Of a stretch of 64,000 nucleotides of DNA, positions 63,389-64,000 are shown in pieces (position 1 is the first letter of the stretch; every line of letters begins with the position of its first letter). The stretch lies in assembly GCF_001475545.1 (NCBI RefSeq), contig NZ_LDQC01000042.1, positions 1-64,000 of the forward strand, in the 5' to 3' direction. Position numbers and translations under genes: made by a program. The stretch is from Curtobacterium luteum (GTDB lineage: Bacteria > Actinomycetota > Actinomycetes > Actinomycetales > Microbacteriaceae). Below the pieces are notes generated by a model that was given only the letters and a program-made list of their open reading frames with translations, ran no database searches and was not told where the DNA came from.

Positions 63389-63467
63389 ACCATGAGCTTC
63401 CTGTTCCGGCGCCGCTGATGGCGCTTCGATCATGGTGTCCCGTAGTGCGGTCTCAGCCTCGTGATCG

Positions 63468-63701
63468 TCACAGTCCGGCTGCGAGGCAGCCGAAGAGGAT
63501 GCCGGCACCGATCATCGCGAGTGCGAGCGCGCGGAAGAGCCCGGCCGGCAAGCGGCGGTACCGCTGCGCGGCCTGATCGCCACGCATCGTCCGGATGTGT
63601 CGCGCGAAGAACTCGCGAGTCTCCCTGGGATCCGCCGCGAAGACCACGCCGATCAGGACGAACGCGGCGCCGACGACCCACAGTGGCCAAGTCGCTTCCA
63701 C
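63468..63701 (-). CDS. Small membrane protein, unknown
   Basis: 77 aa from GTG 63701 with GAGGAGGA upstream. Two hydrophobic segments (about residues 5-24 and 55-77) flank a basic loop, FFARHIRTMRGDQAAQRYRR. No family recognised. Confidence 0.65.
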   Translation of the reverse strand: MEATWPLWVVGAAFVLIGVVFAADPRETREFFARHIRTMRGDQAAQRYRRLPAGLFRALALAMIGAGILFGCLAAGL

Positions 63702-63910
63702 CCGTGTCCTCCTCGGTCGCGGTCTGACCTCCACCCAATCAGCTCGAGCGGTCCCCGCCCAGGAACAGGCCGCTCGTGGAGTCTGCGCGGAGGTGCAGAG
63801 GTGTCGTGAGAACGCGCACCAGCGCGACGTCACCGCCGGACGTCAGCCACGCCTCCAGGCCGCACCGCGAGCCGACCACTCGGCCGGAGCAACGACCGTG
63901 ACCCGACGGA

Positions 63911-64000
63911 CTAGCGTCCCGCCGGGACCACCGCGCCCACGAGCTCGGCCCGCACGATGTTCGCACCGGCGGACAGCGCCCCGAGCTTCGCGAGCGCAGC
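63911..64000 (-). CDS. 3' end of a gene running off the window
   Basis: The minus strand reads ALAKLGALSAGANIVRAELV, then GAVVPAGR and a TAG stop at 63911-63913, with actinobacterial codon bias. Only about 29 codons are inside the window, too few to name the product. Confidence 0.6.
   Translation of the reverse strand, partial: AALAKLGALSAGANIVRAELVGAVVPAGR

Overview
The window is high-GC, gene-dense actinobacterial DNA. It probably comes from a Microbacteriaceae member, with Curtobacterium-like as the best guess; that genus call is inference from protein style and was not tested by a search. The first 10.8 kb has the gene order known from Mycobacterium tuberculosis Rv1691-Rv1701: repeat/TPR protein, HAD phosphatase, small protein, tlyA, NAD kinase, recN, pyrG, NUDIX and xerD. 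The two genes that sit between recN and pyrG in M. tuberculosis are missing here. A non-coding stretch with a 19-bp tandem repeat takes their place.

From 10.8 to 13.5 kb there are small envelope or unknown genes, a flavin monooxygenase-like protein and a DksA-like protein. At 13.5-15.7 kb lies a scar of horizontal transfer. It consists of a frameshifted comM/yifB fragment, a decayed serine integrase, and two translationally coupled membrane-anchored proteins of unknown function. From 15.7 to 36.9 kb comes a mixed chromosomal region: an ArsR/MFS pair with a double operator, a large methyltransferase, an epimerase, an acyl-CoA synthetase, a TetR-MFS-GH3 beta-glucosidase locus, a likely structured small RNA, a DUF3516-type helicase, RNase H, a LysM lipoprotein, an aldo/keto reductase and another MFS carrier.

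The class Ib ribonucleotide reductase cluster nrdH-nrdI-nrdE-nrdF occupies 37.2-41.2 kb. Two NrdR-type boxes spaced 32 bp centre to centre and a group of DnaA-box-like motifs precede it.

From 41.3 to 56.2 kb the region looks acquired. It holds three SDR enzymes with a divergent TetR regulator and a stranded resolvase HTH. Next is a LacI-controlled locus: an MFS carrier, LacI, two cytoplasmic esterases, a second MFS carrier and a GH13 sucrose-phosphorylase-type enzyme. I infer that this locus takes up and strips acylated sucrose. An IS3 element interrupted by an IS30 element follows, and then a small secreted protein with a 15-base poly-G tract. From 56.3 kb to the end are a PRC-barrel protein, DUF1345, a LuxR regulator, two zinc alcohol dehydrogenases flanking an unknown protein, small membrane proteins, an SdpI-like protein and a serine hydrolase. 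A partial gene runs off the right edge.

A GC-rich dispersed inverted repeat (core CCGCGCCTCCCGTCCG) recurs between genes across the window. No tRNA, rRNA or CRISPR array was seen.
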